From positions 1 to 64,000 of the IMG/VR virus record IMGVR_UViG_3300017782_000007: a stretch of DNA of 64,000 nt. One strand, 5' to 3'. Positions 18,173 to 28,371 of this stretch are shown here, one piece after another. A program made the translations under genes and the position numbers. Within the stretch, counting starts at the first letter, position 1; every line of letters begins with the position of its first letter. The notes below the pieces were generated by a model that was not told where the DNA came from, did not search any database, and saw nothing but the letters and a program-made list of their open reading frames with translations. Source of the DNA: a virus.

Positions 18173-19657
18173 CTACAGTTGATCATCAAAAATCAATGCT
18201 CCTCCACGAGTAGAGTCAAGCATAACGATTCCATTAGTACCTTCAGTAAATAAGTCATATCCAGCTTTTAAGCTACCAGCTTGGCCACCTTTAACAGGTC
18301 CCATTGGTGTGTGAGTACCAGCTACATAACCTCTTCGGTATGTATCTTTAACTCTTAGCATCTGAACATTTTGCTTACCTTCCATAGCAGAGTTGCCACC
18401 GAAGTCTAAGAAAGTAAATCGTGAAGATCTAATAGGAGCCTCCGTAAAGATAGGGTGAGTCCGCTTAGAAATTGTACGATCATCATATAATGGATTCTTA
18501 ACTAATGTTACTTCGATTCCTTCAGGTCCTTGGTAGTGAGTAAACTGTGCTCCGTAAGAGAGTAATCGTTTAGCTTTACCTGGCTGACGCTCGATGTAAT
18601 TAGTATCTACTGTTAAGAAAGAAGATGCTTCTGCAGCTAACATGTCATGGAACATTAATGATCCAATCGTACCAGTTACAGCAACCATGTGACGATCTTC
18701 TTCGTTTACTTTACCAAACAATACAGACAATAAGAAGTCTTTCATTCTTGTAGTTGTCAATGTAGAGTTGTAGTATTCAACGTGTCCGTCTAATAATTGC
18801 TCTTCAATTCCTGGACCAGTTTTCTTCCAGTATTTGTTAGGTCCTTGCTTGTTAGATCGTTTTCCGATCCAAGCTTGTTTCTCCATTCCCATTAACAAAG
18901 AGTGCTCCATCTTAGCCTCAGCCATTGGAAGGAATTTGTCAACAGTTTTGTCTTGACCTGTTACAGGGTCAGTATATCTCATTTCGATTACTGCTCGTCC
19001 TTGGTGTCTCCAAGCTTTGTCAGTTACAGTGAACTTCTCAGCAAATGCGCCGATCTGTGACTCTAACATGAAAGTTGAAGAGTGTTGTTGAGTACCGAAT
19101 CTATCGTTGTACTCTGATGCAACTGTAGTCCATCCTTTGTCGAACTCTCGTCCTACTTCAAGATACTCTACTGGTAAGAATGCATCTGGATCATCAGTCT
19201 CTAACTGACAAGTGTAGATAGTACCATTACCATCTTCAATTCCTCCACCAATGATTTGGATTGGGTAATCTTCGTCTTCTGGTAAAAGAACATCTGGTTC
19301 TTCATAGAAGTCTAAGTCTAATTTAATTCGGAATTGTCCTCCTCCTAATCCAGGAGTGGTGTTTGTAGGATCTAGTGTTTCTACGATACGTGCAGAGATT
19401 ACATCATCTCCATACATTCTCCAACGGAACATTTCAGTTTCAATTTCTGTAACTCCTCCAATCGATCCACCTGTCATCCCTGTTAAGAGTTTTCCTGTGA
19501 AGAATCGAGTCTTAGAAGAGAAGATTCTAGTCATAGTGTCTTGAAGGATATGTGGCTTACCTGTATCGTAAGCTGCCCCCAAGTATTTAGAGTCTAAGAA
19601 ATTTCCACCAAACCCGTCGTACTTTTTAATGATAAAATTGCTAGTTGGTGTAGCCAT
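18173..19657 (-). CDS. Probable major capsid protein, 494 aa
   Basis: Length, position after the scaffold gene and content fit an HK97-fold major capsid protein of the crAss-like type. Features include an N-terminal region with FFTGKLLTGMTGGSIGG, an acidic loop (EPDVLLPEDEDYP), a long central helix-rich segment (KFLPMAEAKMEHSLLMGMEKQ) and a C-terminal beta-rich end (GIVMLDSTRGGALIFDDQL). No protease gene is evident next to it, so maturation cleavage cannot be judged. The leader has an A-rich stretch just before the ATG. The call is by context; no diagnostic short motif exists for this fold. Confidence 0.8.
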   Translation of the reverse strand: MATPTSNFIIKKYDGFGGNFLDSKYLGAAYDTGKPHILQDTMTRIFSSKTRFFTGKLLTGMTGGSIGGVTEIETEMFRWRMYGDDVISARIVETLDPTNTTPGLGGGQFRIKLDLDFYEEPDVLLPEDEDYPIQIIGGGIEDGNGTIYTCQLETDDPDAFLPVEYLEVGREFDKGWTTVASEYNDRFGTQQHSSTFMLESQIGAFAEKFTVTDKAWRHQGRAVIEMRYTDPVTGQDKTVDKFLPMAEAKMEHSLLMGMEKQAWIGKRSNKQGPNKYWKKTGPGIEEQLLDGHVEYYNSTLTTTRMKDFLLSVLFGKVNEEDRHMVAVTGTIGSLMFHDMLAAEASSFLTVDTNYIERQPGKAKRLLSYGAQFTHYQGPEGIEVTLVKNPLYDDRTISKRTHPIFTEAPIRSSRFTFLDFGGNSAMEGKQNVQMLRVKDTYRRGYVAGTHTPMGPVKGGQAGSLKAGYDLFTEGTNGIVMLDSTRGGALIFDDQL

Positions 19658-19691
19658 GTTTTTTTAAAAGTTTGTGTGAGTTTAATAAAAA

Positions 19692-20795
19692 TTATTGTGA
19701 TTTAAGAAAAGCTTCAAAGTCAAATTTTTCTTTTGATGGAGGCGTAGAGCCCTTGGAAGCTACGTTTACTTTGGTATTTAGAGCTTCATGTATAGAAGTT
19801 CTAAAATCCTTTGTTTTCTTTGATAGTTTAAGTTTAGATAATCTATCTAAATTTAATCCATCTTTTTCGTTATATTCATATAAGATATCTGCTAGTTGCG
19901 CTAAGTGAGTAGGATTACTTTTAAGCTTGTCCATAACTCTGGTGAACTCTGTTTTCTGTCCATCAGATTTAGTTACAGGATTGACATAGAAGTTCTTAAC
20001 TTTCTTTTGTCTCTCTGCTGTTAAGTAGTCAAGCTCAGATATAGAAGTAGTTACATTATTTCTAAAGTCAGCTTCTTTCTCTAATCTGGCCTGGGCCTTT
20101 CTCTGGTTAGCTTCTAATATTTCTTGTTGTTTAGATGCTTGCTCTGATTTCAATAAAGACATTGCTTCAGTAGCATCGTCTAATAATGATCCATCGCTAA
20201 CAGATCTGTCTATGAGTTTTTGGATTCTCTCGTCTGAGAATCTTGTTGTTGTTTTGTATTGATGTGCTATTACTTGTTTCTGTACTTCTTCTGAAGACAT
20301 ATCTACTGAATCATAATCAATGTAGTTGGCTTGGAACTCCTCCAAATCATCTCCACCATTAACTAGATACTCAAAGTATCTACGTTCAGCATCTGGTAAT
20401 TTTTGCATCAACCTCTCTTTGGCATTGTCGTCATATGCCTTCTTAGAGTGTTCTAAGGCTTCTTTAAACTTGTCAGCTGTGCCATCAAATTCAAAGTCCT
20501 CAGGTGTAACTAGTACACCATTATCTTTAAGTATACCGAAGTTATTGAGAAGTTGTTGTTGAAATTCTTCCTCATTTATCTCTGGCTCTTGAGTTTCCTC
20601 GCCAGTCTCAGATTCATGAGATTCATTTTCTTCTTGTTCTTGGCCTTGGCCCTCATCAGTATTGTTTTCTAATTCCTGTTCTCCACCCTCAGCTGGAGCA
20701 TTGTCATTGAATCCATCTTCGCTATATACGCTATCATCTTGAAATGATAAGATATCTTCCAAAGACGGTTCTTGTGGTGTATTTTCGTTATCCAT
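19692..20795 (-). CDS. Probable capsid scaffolding protein, 367 aa
   Basis: The first ~95 residues are extremely acidic and low-complexity (Glu/Gln/Asn/Asp), followed by mostly helical, coiled-coil-prone sequence (EQASKQQEILEANQRKAQAR) and a lysine-rich C-terminal end (STPPSKEKFDFEAFLKSQ). Acidic N-terminus, long helices and basic tail, directly between portal and capsid genes, is the usual signature of phage scaffolds. No serine protease motif is seen, so it is probably a scaffold without fused protease. Confidence 0.75.
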   Translation of the reverse strand: MDNENTPQEPSLEDILSFQDDSVYSEDGFNDNAPAEGGEQELENNTDEGQGQEQEENESHESETGEETQEPEINEEEFQQQLLNNFGILKDNGVLVTPEDFEFDGTADKFKEALEHSKKAYDDNAKERLMQKLPDAERRYFEYLVNGGDDLEEFQANYIDYDSVDMSSEEVQKQVIAHQYKTTTRFSDERIQKLIDRSVSDGSLLDDATEAMSLLKSEQASKQQEILEANQRKAQARLEKEADFRNNVTTSISELDYLTAERQKKVKNFYVNPVTKSDGQKTEFTRVMDKLKSNPTHLAQLADILYEYNEKDGLNLDRLSKLKLSKKTKDFRTSIHEALNTKVNVASKGSTPPSKEKFDFEAFLKSQ

Positions 20796-20866
20796 ATTAT
20801 TATACGATTAATATTTTATTTATGCAAGTCAGATAGGGAGTACCCCTACGCATGTTATATTTATAG

Positions 20867-21046
20867 CTAGAGTGCAAAGTCCCAATAGAATCCCTTCAGT
20901 TCTCTATTCTTTGCATAGCAGGCTTCTACAACCTCTCTAGTGTCCAGTTTAAACGTAGACGTAAGCAGCACCATATTGGGCCACTTACGAATGAATAAAC
21001 CTGATTTATTTCTCTGTACTATTTGTACTTTAGGGTACTTGATCAT
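20867..21046 (-). CDS. Small protein, 59 aa, translationally coupled to portal
   Basis: A 59-residue ORF whose ATG (21046-21044) overlaps the portal TGA in the arrangement ATGA, supporting coupled translation. The C-terminal part (TREVVEACYAKNRELKGFYWDFAL) resembles the helix found in NUMOD-type DNA-binding modules of homing endonucleases, but the similarity is short and uncertain. It fills what would otherwise be a 250-nt gap; the remaining ~70 nt before the scaffold ATG hold no gene. Confidence 0.6.
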   Translation of the reverse strand: MIKYPKVQIVQRNKSGLFIRKWPNMVLLTSTFKLDTREVVEACYAKNRELKGFYWDFAL

Positions 21047-23514
21047 TTACTAGCTGCTTTTTGTTTACTAGCTTTGATCTCTTTCTCCTTTAACTCCTTG
21101 TTCTGAGCTAACTCTTTCTTCTTAAGGTCCAACTCTTTAGTCTTAATATCATAATCTAATCGAGCCTTCTCTAATTGTAATTGATCCGGCACTCCATCAT
21201 TATTAAGATCTTGATCCTTTTGGAACTTAAATGAGTCTATCTCAGCTAATTGAATCTTATTATTTAACTCCATCTGTTTAAGCTGTACCTCGTGTGCTTG
21301 TTGATCCTCAGCAGCAGCCTTAGCAGCCTCAATATTCTCTTGATTGATTTGCTGTTGTACTTGCTGTTGTTGTTGCAACTGCGCATCTCTATTACGCTCA
21401 GATTGGATAATATCTCTTTCTAATTCTTGTACTGATGAACCTTTGAATATCTTAATCATATCAGATAAGGAAGCCTTATCAGAGTTTAATAAGAACCCAG
21501 ATAGTGATTCTAATGAAGAGAACACCTTGTTTTCCTTAGCCGAGTTAGCAACAAAGATACCTACTTCCATGTCAGTTAAGTCATCAGGAGTGATATTTAA
21601 GGTGGCTATGGATTGATCATCTAGTATGTATTGTTTCAAGGTATTCTTACCTTTCATTACTTGCTTAGATTGATTAATCAATGAGTTAAGCATATTCTCC
21701 CACACTCTAAAGTGAGTCTGGAAATATATCTCAGTGATATTAGAAGAGGATATAATAGAAGATTGAGTATTAGATACTGCTTCATGAGCCCCAGTCTGTC
21801 CCTCTCTCTGTCTAGTGATACCAGCTACATCAGATATCTGAGCATCTAACGCATCCATTAATTGAACATAGTTCATTACATGTTGCATATTAGATAATGA
21901 TACTGAGGAGGTAACTTTACCCCTCTGTGCAGCACCAGGCTGTTCAGCATTCTGTAATGGATTATATACATCATACCCTAAGTTCTCTAAGTAATACATA
22001 GCTTTCTCTAATCCCATATTCTGTGGAATCATAGAAGCATCAATAGAGAATACTTGTCCTCTATCTCTACCTATTAATTGCTTTAACTTGTGTACAACAA
22101 TGAAGTATAGGTATTGAAATGGCTTCATTCTATCCATCAATGAGATAGCAGCAGCATTAGTATTAGAGTATAAAGCTCCATGATAACCTAACTTAACCAT
22201 ATACGGATCATCTAAAGATCTATATTGATATGGCTTAGCCCCCATGCAGCAATAGATATCTGTGTCTATTCTCATACCTGTCCATACTTCTGGAATCCAT
22301 TCCCAGATTAAATCCATGCCATCAAATGTATAGTGCTTAATCTTCTTACCGAATGTGCCAGTCTCCATATATGTCTCAGCATACTCAGGAATCCTGAAAT
22401 CCTCAGACACAATAGTAGTCTCAATATCCCCAAACTCGTTAGGACCCTCTAGGAAGCCCACCTTGCGTTGCGTCTTGTATTCGGTATGGTAGGTAAGGGT
22501 AGATGCTAAAGTGCTCTGAGAACGCCCGTATTGGCCATCTCGAGGACTTTCTGTATCTGTATAGTATTCCTTAAAATCATCAGTATGATTATACTGCATA
22601 GTCTTATAGGATCTTCCCTTATTACTCTTATTAAAGTAGAATCTATCTTCTAAGGTTTTTAAATCCTTATCAGTTAAATAAGTCCCTACTCTATCAAACA
22701 AGTCCGACGGTAGCATCCTAGTTCTGTAACCAGCATACTGACCGTCTTCAATAAATTTAGTATCAGGAGACTTATCATAGATAGCTCCTAATGGATTTAA
22801 TACTTGAACAGTAGGTTTATCATTGATAATACCTGTCCATCCAAATTGCATACCAGAGAGAAGGGCGTGCTTGAAGGAATCATTCATTTTGTCTCGTATA
22901 GATTGCTCGTGCATTAGATAGTTCAAGATTTTATTCGCTAGAATTTCTCTGGCCTCTAAGTACGTAGTATTCATATACTTTTCAATCTCACCAGGGTCCA
23001 TTACCTGGTCCATGATTTCTTGGATCTTCGCTTGAAGTTCCTCTTCAGGCAGCCCTTCCTGTCCCTTAAATTGATTCTGTACACGCGTTAACTCAGCGTT
23101 GTACTGGGCATCAACATACTCTCTTATCAATTCATCCTTAGTACTAAGCTTAGATTTAATTCCTTCAGAATTAATTAGTAAGGCCTTAGCCGTAAAAGGT
23201 CTTTTAGATTCCTCTCCTAGTAATACCTGAATTTTATTGTAAGCTTTGTTGTATGGTTTAATATCGTCTATTCTCTGTCCGATATCAATACCTGCAGGAT
23301 TAAATTCCTTCTGTAACTCCTCTTGAGTTACTACATTATTATATAACTCGTAGGAAGCCTTCATCCGTTTATAATCTTCAGAAGGTTGTGCACTCAAAGG
23401 AGTGTCAGACGAGGAATGAATAATAGAGTCTATGGTGTCCTTAACATGTTGGTAATCATCCTTTACTCGCTCTGAGTAGCTGATTCTCTGTTTAGGATAA
23501 GTAGTTAAACTCAT
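21043..23514 (-). CDS. Portal protein, 823 aa
   Basis: A large protein directly downstream of TerL. The N-terminal half has alternating helix and strand (YELYNNVVTQEELQKEF; NKIQVLLGEE.KRPF), and the centre has the WEWIPEVWTGMRID region followed by LMDRMKPFQYLYFIVVHKL, a pattern I associate with crAss-like portals. The last ~130 residues are a Gln/Lys/Glu-rich helix (coiled coil). Portals form the dodecameric DNA channel and connect head and tail. Identification is from size, order and this pattern rather than a catalytic motif. Confidence 0.85.
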   Translation of the reverse strand: MSLTTYPKQRISYSERVKDDYQHVKDTIDSIIHSSSDTPLSAQPSEDYKRMKASYELYNNVVTQEELQKEFNPAGIDIGQRIDDIKPYNKAYNKIQVLLGEESKRPFTAKALLINSEGIKSKLSTKDELIREYVDAQYNAELTRVQNQFKGQEGLPEEELQAKIQEIMDQVMDPGEIEKYMNTTYLEAREILANKILNYLMHEQSIRDKMNDSFKHALLSGMQFGWTGIINDKPTVQVLNPLGAIYDKSPDTKFIEDGQYAGYRTRMLPSDLFDRVGTYLTDKDLKTLEDRFYFNKSNKGRSYKTMQYNHTDDFKEYYTDTESPRDGQYGRSQSTLASTLTYHTEYKTQRKVGFLEGPNEFGDIETTIVSEDFRIPEYAETYMETGTFGKKIKHYTFDGMDLIWEWIPEVWTGMRIDTDIYCCMGAKPYQYRSLDDPYMVKLGYHGALYSNTNAAAISLMDRMKPFQYLYFIVVHKLKQLIGRDRGQVFSIDASMIPQNMGLEKAMYYLENLGYDVYNPLQNAEQPGAAQRGKVTSSVSLSNMQHVMNYVQLMDALDAQISDVAGITRQREGQTGAHEAVSNTQSSIISSSNITEIYFQTHFRVWENMLNSLINQSKQVMKGKNTLKQYILDDQSIATLNITPDDLTDMEVGIFVANSAKENKVFSSLESLSGFLLNSDKASLSDMIKIFKGSSVQELERDIIQSERNRDAQLQQQQQVQQQINQENIEAAKAAAEDQQAHEVQLKQMELNNKIQLAEIDSFKFQKDQDLNNDGVPDQLQLEKARLDYDIKTKELDLKKKELAQNKELKEKEIKASKQKAASK

Positions 23515-23516
23515 AT

Positions 23517-25763
23517 TTATATTGTGTTTAGTCTATTAAAAAGATGTTTATTATCGAGAAGGAATTTAAGAGGATCCTCTCGTTCTGTTTCTGTCATTCG
23601 GATATGGTTCTGGTTAGTTATCTCTTCGATACCAAGTACACAGCCAATAAAGGCGGATACCCTATCAAAGTTACCGTCATGCTGATAGGCAATCAATTCT
23701 TGTAAGAATGCCCTATCCCATATCCTATCTAAATTTCTATGGATTTTACCATTAGAATCTGTTCCTCTTTCTTCTAGTAGCCAGTCCCTAACATACTGTA
23801 TAGACTCCTGTTTCATCTTCTTAGATGACATTGGGAATCCATAAATAGTAGGAGCCTTAGTATCCCACACAGCCTTCTTATTGAAGAGTGTCTGAGGTTC
23901 CTTGGCCAGTAAATGTAGTTTCTTTTTCTTCTCAAAATACTCCTTCACGTTACCTCGGACATTCTCAAAATAGACTTTGGCATTGCCATACATAAGAGAA
24001 AGCTTTAATAGATTCTCGTTGTAAACATGCCTACCATCATGAGGTCTCCCAACGTATTGAGCAACTATCTCATTGTGCCCTATCTTGTTGAAGTATTTAT
24101 TAGTTTTTAATATGTAGGTAGCAGCTAAAGATCCCCCTTCCGGGTCATCCGTAGCGTATGGATCGTGTCCTATAATATAAGCACCCTCAGGTACTTTTCC
24201 GTCAATTAGTTGTGGTAGCTCGTAGATAACAACAGCTCCTTCTCTTTGTCCTTCTGTCCAAGGAAATCGATTAATGTGTTGTAGTTTATCTCTCGTATCT
24301 ACCTTATAGTTAACCCCGTTAAATGCTGACTTTTGGTCATAGAATAACTCTACTTTCTTCTCTACATATGTGTAGCTATCATTCTCCTCTAACTGGCGTA
24401 GCCTATTCTGTAAATCAGCAATAGGAAATATATTACCAGTACGAGTTAAGAAGATCTCAGAAGGTATAACCGGTCTATTCTGTAGCTCCGCATCTAAAGC
24501 ATCTGATCCTGACTTAGTTCCCCTAAGCTTATCCCTATGCTTGGCCAGGAATTGTTGAGCTCTCTCATTATCTGTCTTACCATATACACCAGGTCCTAAT
24601 TCTTCCTTAAAGGCGTTTAAACCTAAGTAAGCAGGTACAAAGTATCCTATCTTACCTCTATGTTCCCACGTGTCATTATAAGCCAGTAGATCGTACTTCT
24701 CAGGGTCATAGAACATCAGAGAGGCATCTAAAGTACCTCCACCATTCATATCACCCCCAGTACCTAAATACATGCAGGAACCGAACTTATAGTGCCCGTC
24801 TCGCATACACTCTACTGAGGCAGCCCTAGATTCCCTAAGGTTATCAAACATTCCTATCTCCTCCATCACCATTACCCCTGGTCTAGTACCATTGGCAGCA
24901 AATGGATTATCTTTGAATGTCCTGTGTTTTATATTAGATTGAGATCCCTTATTCTCCCAGTTACCTCCAATCTTTTCTTTGTAGGAAGCAACTACCTGAG
25001 AACCAGGCATCCATGAACCAGAATACTGCTGAGCAAAAGGAGAAGGGTATGATACCCCACCAAACTCACAAGCACCTGGTAGCCGCTCTACGGCTATCTT
25101 AGTCTTGTCTAAAATGTCTCTAGAGTACTTAGCATCACCTGCCCCAACTAATATCTCAGCTGGCGTGGGATTAGCTCTAGACTCTTCAGTGTAATGTGTT
25201 GATCCATTGAATAGCCACTCATGAGCAACTATACCAACGCCAACAGAGTAGGACTTACCAAATCCCCTGGATCCCATCATCATGAAATCCTTAGCCTCAT
25301 TCTCAAATAAGGGTCTCCCATAATTAGCATCATGGACCTTCCGTAAGTATTCTCTAGCGGGTACAAATTCTTTTGGTGTACCGTCCAATTTAAACGCATG
25401 TGGTGCATACGTTCTCTTAAACTCTTCTGGGTAATCTGGGTTATTAATTTCTCTATAGCAAGTATAATTCTCATCCTCAGCAAAGCCAGAGAAACCTCTA
25501 GCCTCAGCCCAGTTATAGAAAAATTCCCACTCTAAATCACGTAAAAAAGGGCGCCCAAAGCTTTTCACTTTAGACCCCCTCTTGTTTAATTTAATGGTAC
25601 CGAAGTTAATATAGAAATATAACTTTCCTGGCATCCATTTTCCAGATACCCAAAACCCTTCTATGCATCTTCTCTTTTGTTCTCTCCAGTACGTAGCATA
25701 TGCTTGTGTCGCTGGATGGTACTCAGGAGGAGAAGGGATTTTGAATTCTGTAATATTAATCAT
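23517..25763 (-). CDS. terL: Terminase large subunit, 748 aa
   Basis: The packaging ATPase and nuclease. The ATPase has Walker A GSRGFGKS near residue 165 and Walker B MVMEEIGMF near residue 300. The RNase H-like nuclease shows its acidic residues in GHDPYATDDP (near 530), YFENVRGN (near 600) and NFDRVSAFIG (near 707). It lies upstream of portal, separated by only 2 nt from that gene. No small terminase was recognised; one of the small upstream ORFs may fill that role. Confidence 0.95.
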   Translation of the reverse strand: MINITEFKIPSPPEYHPATQAYATYWREQKRRCIEGFWVSGKWMPGKLYFYINFGTIKLNKRGSKVKSFGRPFLRDLEWEFFYNWAEARGFSGFAEDENYTCYREINNPDYPEEFKRTYAPHAFKLDGTPKEFVPAREYLRKVHDANYGRPLFENEAKDFMMMGSRGFGKSYSVGVGIVAHEWLFNGSTHYTEESRANPTPAEILVGAGDAKYSRDILDKTKIAVERLPGACEFGGVSYPSPFAQQYSGSWMPGSQVVASYKEKIGGNWENKGSQSNIKHRTFKDNPFAANGTRPGVMVMEEIGMFDNLRESRAASVECMRDGHYKFGSCMYLGTGGDMNGGGTLDASLMFYDPEKYDLLAYNDTWEHRGKIGYFVPAYLGLNAFKEELGPGVYGKTDNERAQQFLAKHRDKLRGTKSGSDALDAELQNRPVIPSEIFLTRTGNIFPIADLQNRLRQLEENDSYTYVEKKVELFYDQKSAFNGVNYKVDTRDKLQHINRFPWTEGQREGAVVIYELPQLIDGKVPEGAYIIGHDPYATDDPEGGSLAATYILKTNKYFNKIGHNEIVAQYVGRPHDGRHVYNENLLKLSLMYGNAKVYFENVRGNVKEYFEKKKKLHLLAKEPQTLFNKKAVWDTKAPTIYGFPMSSKKMKQESIQYVRDWLLEERGTDSNGKIHRNLDRIWDRAFLQELIAYQHDGNFDRVSAFIGCVLGIEEITNQNHIRMTETEREDPLKFLLDNKHLFNRLNTI

Positions 25764-25798
25764 TCTGTAGTGTTGGTAGTATCGGATTTGTTGTAATT

Positions 25799-27406
25799 CT
25801 AACCGAATGGATTAGCTTCATGTGCCTGTGTAGGCTCTTCTTCGTGAATAGTACATTCAGTCATGATTATCATAGAAGCAGCTGATACTGCATTCTCAAT
25901 AGCAGAGGTAACTACTAATGTAGGATCAATAATCCCCATCTCTCGCATATCCCCAAACTTATCTGTATTGGCATTGTAACCAAAGTTAATGTTCTCGTTG
26001 TGGACTACGTTAGCCATGATAATTCCTGCATCTTTACCCGCGTTATTAATGATCTCTCTGGCAGGGGCTGTTAAAGCCTCTAATAGGATCTTAGCTCCTA
26101 AGTTCTCCTCAGCAAAGCCAAATATAGGGGTTACGTTAGCAGAAGCATGTAATAAAGCTGTTCCTCCGCCAGGTAAAGTACCAAAGCGAATAGCAGCCTT
26201 TACTGCCTGTAAAGCATCGTCAATTCTGTGTTTCTTCTCTACCATTTCAGCATCAGTAGCAGCCCCTACGTGTAGGATGGCCAAGCCACCAATAAGGTTT
26301 GCCATTCTCTCAGAATACTTCTGTGCCATGTAATCAGATTCTAATGTAGGCATAGCAGCCTTAATCTCCTCCAATCTCTGGGCTACCTGATCCTTAGGTC
26401 CTTCCGGCCCTAATAAGGTAGTAGTATTTTGATCAATGATAATCTTCTCGGCAGAACCGAAGTGAAATGATTGAATATCTTGTTGTGATATCCCTAGTTC
26501 CTTAGTGATTAAGGTAGCTCCGGTAGCGATAGCTAAGTCCTTCATGAACTCAGTTCTAATCTCACCGTAGTAAGGTGCCTTAACACAAACAACAGGAATA
26601 CCTCTTAGTTTGTTAGTAATAGTAGATTCTAATGCCTGAGCCTCAACCTCAGTGCCGATAATAACTAATGGTCTCTTCTGGGCCATAGCCAGATTCATAC
26701 AATTAACTGTTACCTTAGGATCTCTTACTTTGTCGTTGATTAAGACAATTAATGGATTATCATACTCTACTGAGTGCTCACCAGTGTTAACAAAATAAGG
26801 AGAGATAAATCCCTTCTCTAATTGCATACCTTCTGTGAACGTAGTATACGTATCATTTGTCTTAGATTCTTGTACTAGAATAACTCCATCCTTAGTTACC
26901 TTATCCATAGCCTCAGCTATTAGTTTCCCAATCTTAGCATCATTGTTAGCAGAGATAGTAGCAATAGCTTCTATACTCTCCTTAGACTCTGTTACGGGCT
27001 CAGATAACTTATTAATTTCTTCTAGTATGTGTGGAAGTATTTTCTCAATACCTCTCTTTAAATCGATTGGATTAGCTCCGGCAGCTATTAATTTCTCCGC
27101 TCTTTCTATGATGGCCTGGGCCAATATAGTAGAGGTAGTAGTACCGTCACCAGCAATCTTAGCTGTTTTAGCAGCAGCCTGTTTAATAACTTGAGCACCT
27201 AGGTTTTCAATGTAATCTTCTAGTATGATCTCAGAGGCTACTGTTACCCCGTCCTTAGTGACTACAGGGTTCGCGAATGGTTTGTTGATAATCACATTTC
27301 TTCCCTTAGGTCCTAATGTAATCTTCACTGCCTTAGCTAGTGTATCAACTCCTTTTTTTAATTTGGTTCTTGCTTCTTGGTTAAATGTTACTTTCTTAAA
27401 AGCCAT
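25799..27406 (-). CDS. groEL: Chaperonin GroEL (phage-encoded Hsp60), 535 aa
   Basis: Essentially a full-length Hsp60. It has ALKVTLGPKGRNV-type N-terminal nucleotide-binding sequence (KITLGPKGRNVIINK), the ATPase loop GDGTTTSTILAQAI near residue 86, KLIAAGANPIDLKRGI, the GIPVVCVKAPYYGE apical region, LPGGGTALLHAS and NAGKDAGIIM. The catalytic Asp residues of GDGTTT and the C-terminal nucleotide pocket look intact. The usual Gly-Met tail is missing and the end is EANPFG. A GroES-like gene lies 3.2 kb upstream in the same block. It probably folds capsid or fibre proteins. Confidence 0.97.
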   Translation of the reverse strand: MAFKKVTFNQEARTKLKKGVDTLAKAVKITLGPKGRNVIINKPFANPVVTKDGVTVASEIILEDYIENLGAQVIKQAAAKTAKIAGDGTTTSTILAQAIIERAEKLIAAGANPIDLKRGIEKILPHILEEINKLSEPVTESKESIEAIATISANNDAKIGKLIAEAMDKVTKDGVILVQESKTNDTYTTFTEGMQLEKGFISPYFVNTGEHSVEYDNPLIVLINDKVRDPKVTVNCMNLAMAQKRPLVIIGTEVEAQALESTITNKLRGIPVVCVKAPYYGEIRTEFMKDLAIATGATLITKELGISQQDIQSFHFGSAEKIIIDQNTTTLLGPEGPKDQVAQRLEEIKAAMPTLESDYMAQKYSERMANLIGGLAILHVGAATDAEMVEKKHRIDDALQAVKAAIRFGTLPGGGTALLHASANVTPIFGFAEENLGAKILLEALTAPAREIINNAGKDAGIIMANVVHNENINFGYNANTDKFGDMREMGIIDPTLVVTSAIENAVSAASMIIMTECTIHEEEPTQAHEANPFG

Positions 27407-27430
27407 GTTTTTCTCTCTCTTAATTATATA

Positions 27431-27532
27431 TTATAATATTCCTGTTACAGCGAATAATAAAATTGATATGATAGCTGTCAGGGCGCTTGCTAATAATGCT
27501 TTCGCAGTCTCAATAAAGTTAAATGTTTTCAT
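27431..27532 (-). CDS. Tiny single-span membrane peptide, 33 aa; holin candidate
   Basis: An ORF of 33 residues with an N-terminal charged stretch (MKTFNFIETAKALL) and one hydrophobic segment (SALTAIISILLFAVTGIL). It sits between the spanin-like gene and groEL. Small single-span peptides next to spanin and endolysin genes can act as holins or antiholins, which is only an inference. The ATG has an A/T-rich leader. It was too short for ordinary gene calling. Confidence 0.5.
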   Translation of the reverse strand: MKTFNFIETAKALLASALTAIISILLFAVTGIL

Positions 27533-27573
27533 AATTAAACTATTTTAAGCGCCCCTTAGGACGCCTGAATCTA

Positions 27574-28371
27574 TTACCAGATTCGGTATCCTAAAAATAT
27601 ACCAGCTGACCAGCCAGTAGTCACTGTTGTCTGTGGGTCTAAGTTCTGTCCGTACTTAATAGCCCCTTTCCTAAACTTCATTACTGATGGTCCAATGCCA
27701 GCAATAATCGCAATTCTCCTTGGTTTAGACTCAATATTATATGATTGAATTGATTGTTGACTCCAAGGGAAGTCAGATGTAGCAGTCACAGAGTGTTCCT
27801 GATTCCCAGTAAGGAATCTTGTTCTCGTACTATGTGTAAGAGTAGTCTCACTGTACGCATCAATATTAGTTAAGCTTAATGAGTCACTGTTAACGGACCA
27901 GTCAAAGCCTACGTTAGTACCGGAGAATAATCCTGAATAGGTAGGGTACACCATTACGTATACTGAATCTACCTGATGTAAGGTATCTACCTCAGTAATA
28001 AATAAAGAGTCTGGAAAGTAAATTGAATCAGTAGCAGCTGCAATAGAAGCATCATTCATTGATTGTTTCAATATACTAATCGTCCTTAAGTTCTTTCTGT
28101 CTTTCCTAGACAGCTTAGCTATCTTTTCTTCTTGCTCCTTAATGATAGCCTCTTTCTCTGCCTTAGAGACAGCTAAGGCCTCATTGCGTGAAGTTAGAGT
28201 ACCATTCTCATTAAGTATAGTCTCAGAATTAGCTTCTACTAATTCCATCTTTTTCTGTATGTTCTCAACGTTCTCTACTTCCTTGGCCAGGGTATTCTTA
28301 GTGGTATTACACTGGTAAGTCGTGAATAAGAGTACAGCGGTAATAGCCGCAATAATTACGTTCTTGATCAT
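27574..28371 (-). CDS. Membrane-anchored coiled-coil protein, spanin-like, 265 aa
   Basis: The N-terminus (MIKNVIIAAITAVLLFTTYQC) is a membrane anchor. It ends in a Cys that could be lipidated, but the context is closer to an uncleaved inner-membrane anchor. Residues ~30-110 form a coiled coil, and the C-terminal half is beta-rich with SKPRRIAIIAGIGPSVM and AGIFLGYRIW. Inner-membrane anchor plus periplasmic coiled coil matches i-spanin or unimolecular spanin architecture. The M15 endolysin candidate is 1.1 kb upstream. An outer-membrane-interacting C-terminus is possible. Confidence 0.65.
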   Translation of the reverse strand: MIKNVIIAAITAVLLFTTYQCNTTKNTLAKEVENVENIQKKMELVEANSETILNENGTLTSRNEALAVSKAEKEAIIKEQEEKIAKLSRKDRKNLRTISILKQSMNDASIAAATDSIYFPDSLFITEVDTLHQVDSVYVMVYPTYSGLFSGTNVGFDWSVNSDSLSLTNIDAYSETTLTHSTRTRFLTGNQEHSVTATSDFPWSQQSIQSYNIESKPRRIAIIAGIGPSVMKFRKGAIKYGQNLDPQTTVTTGWSAGIFLGYRIW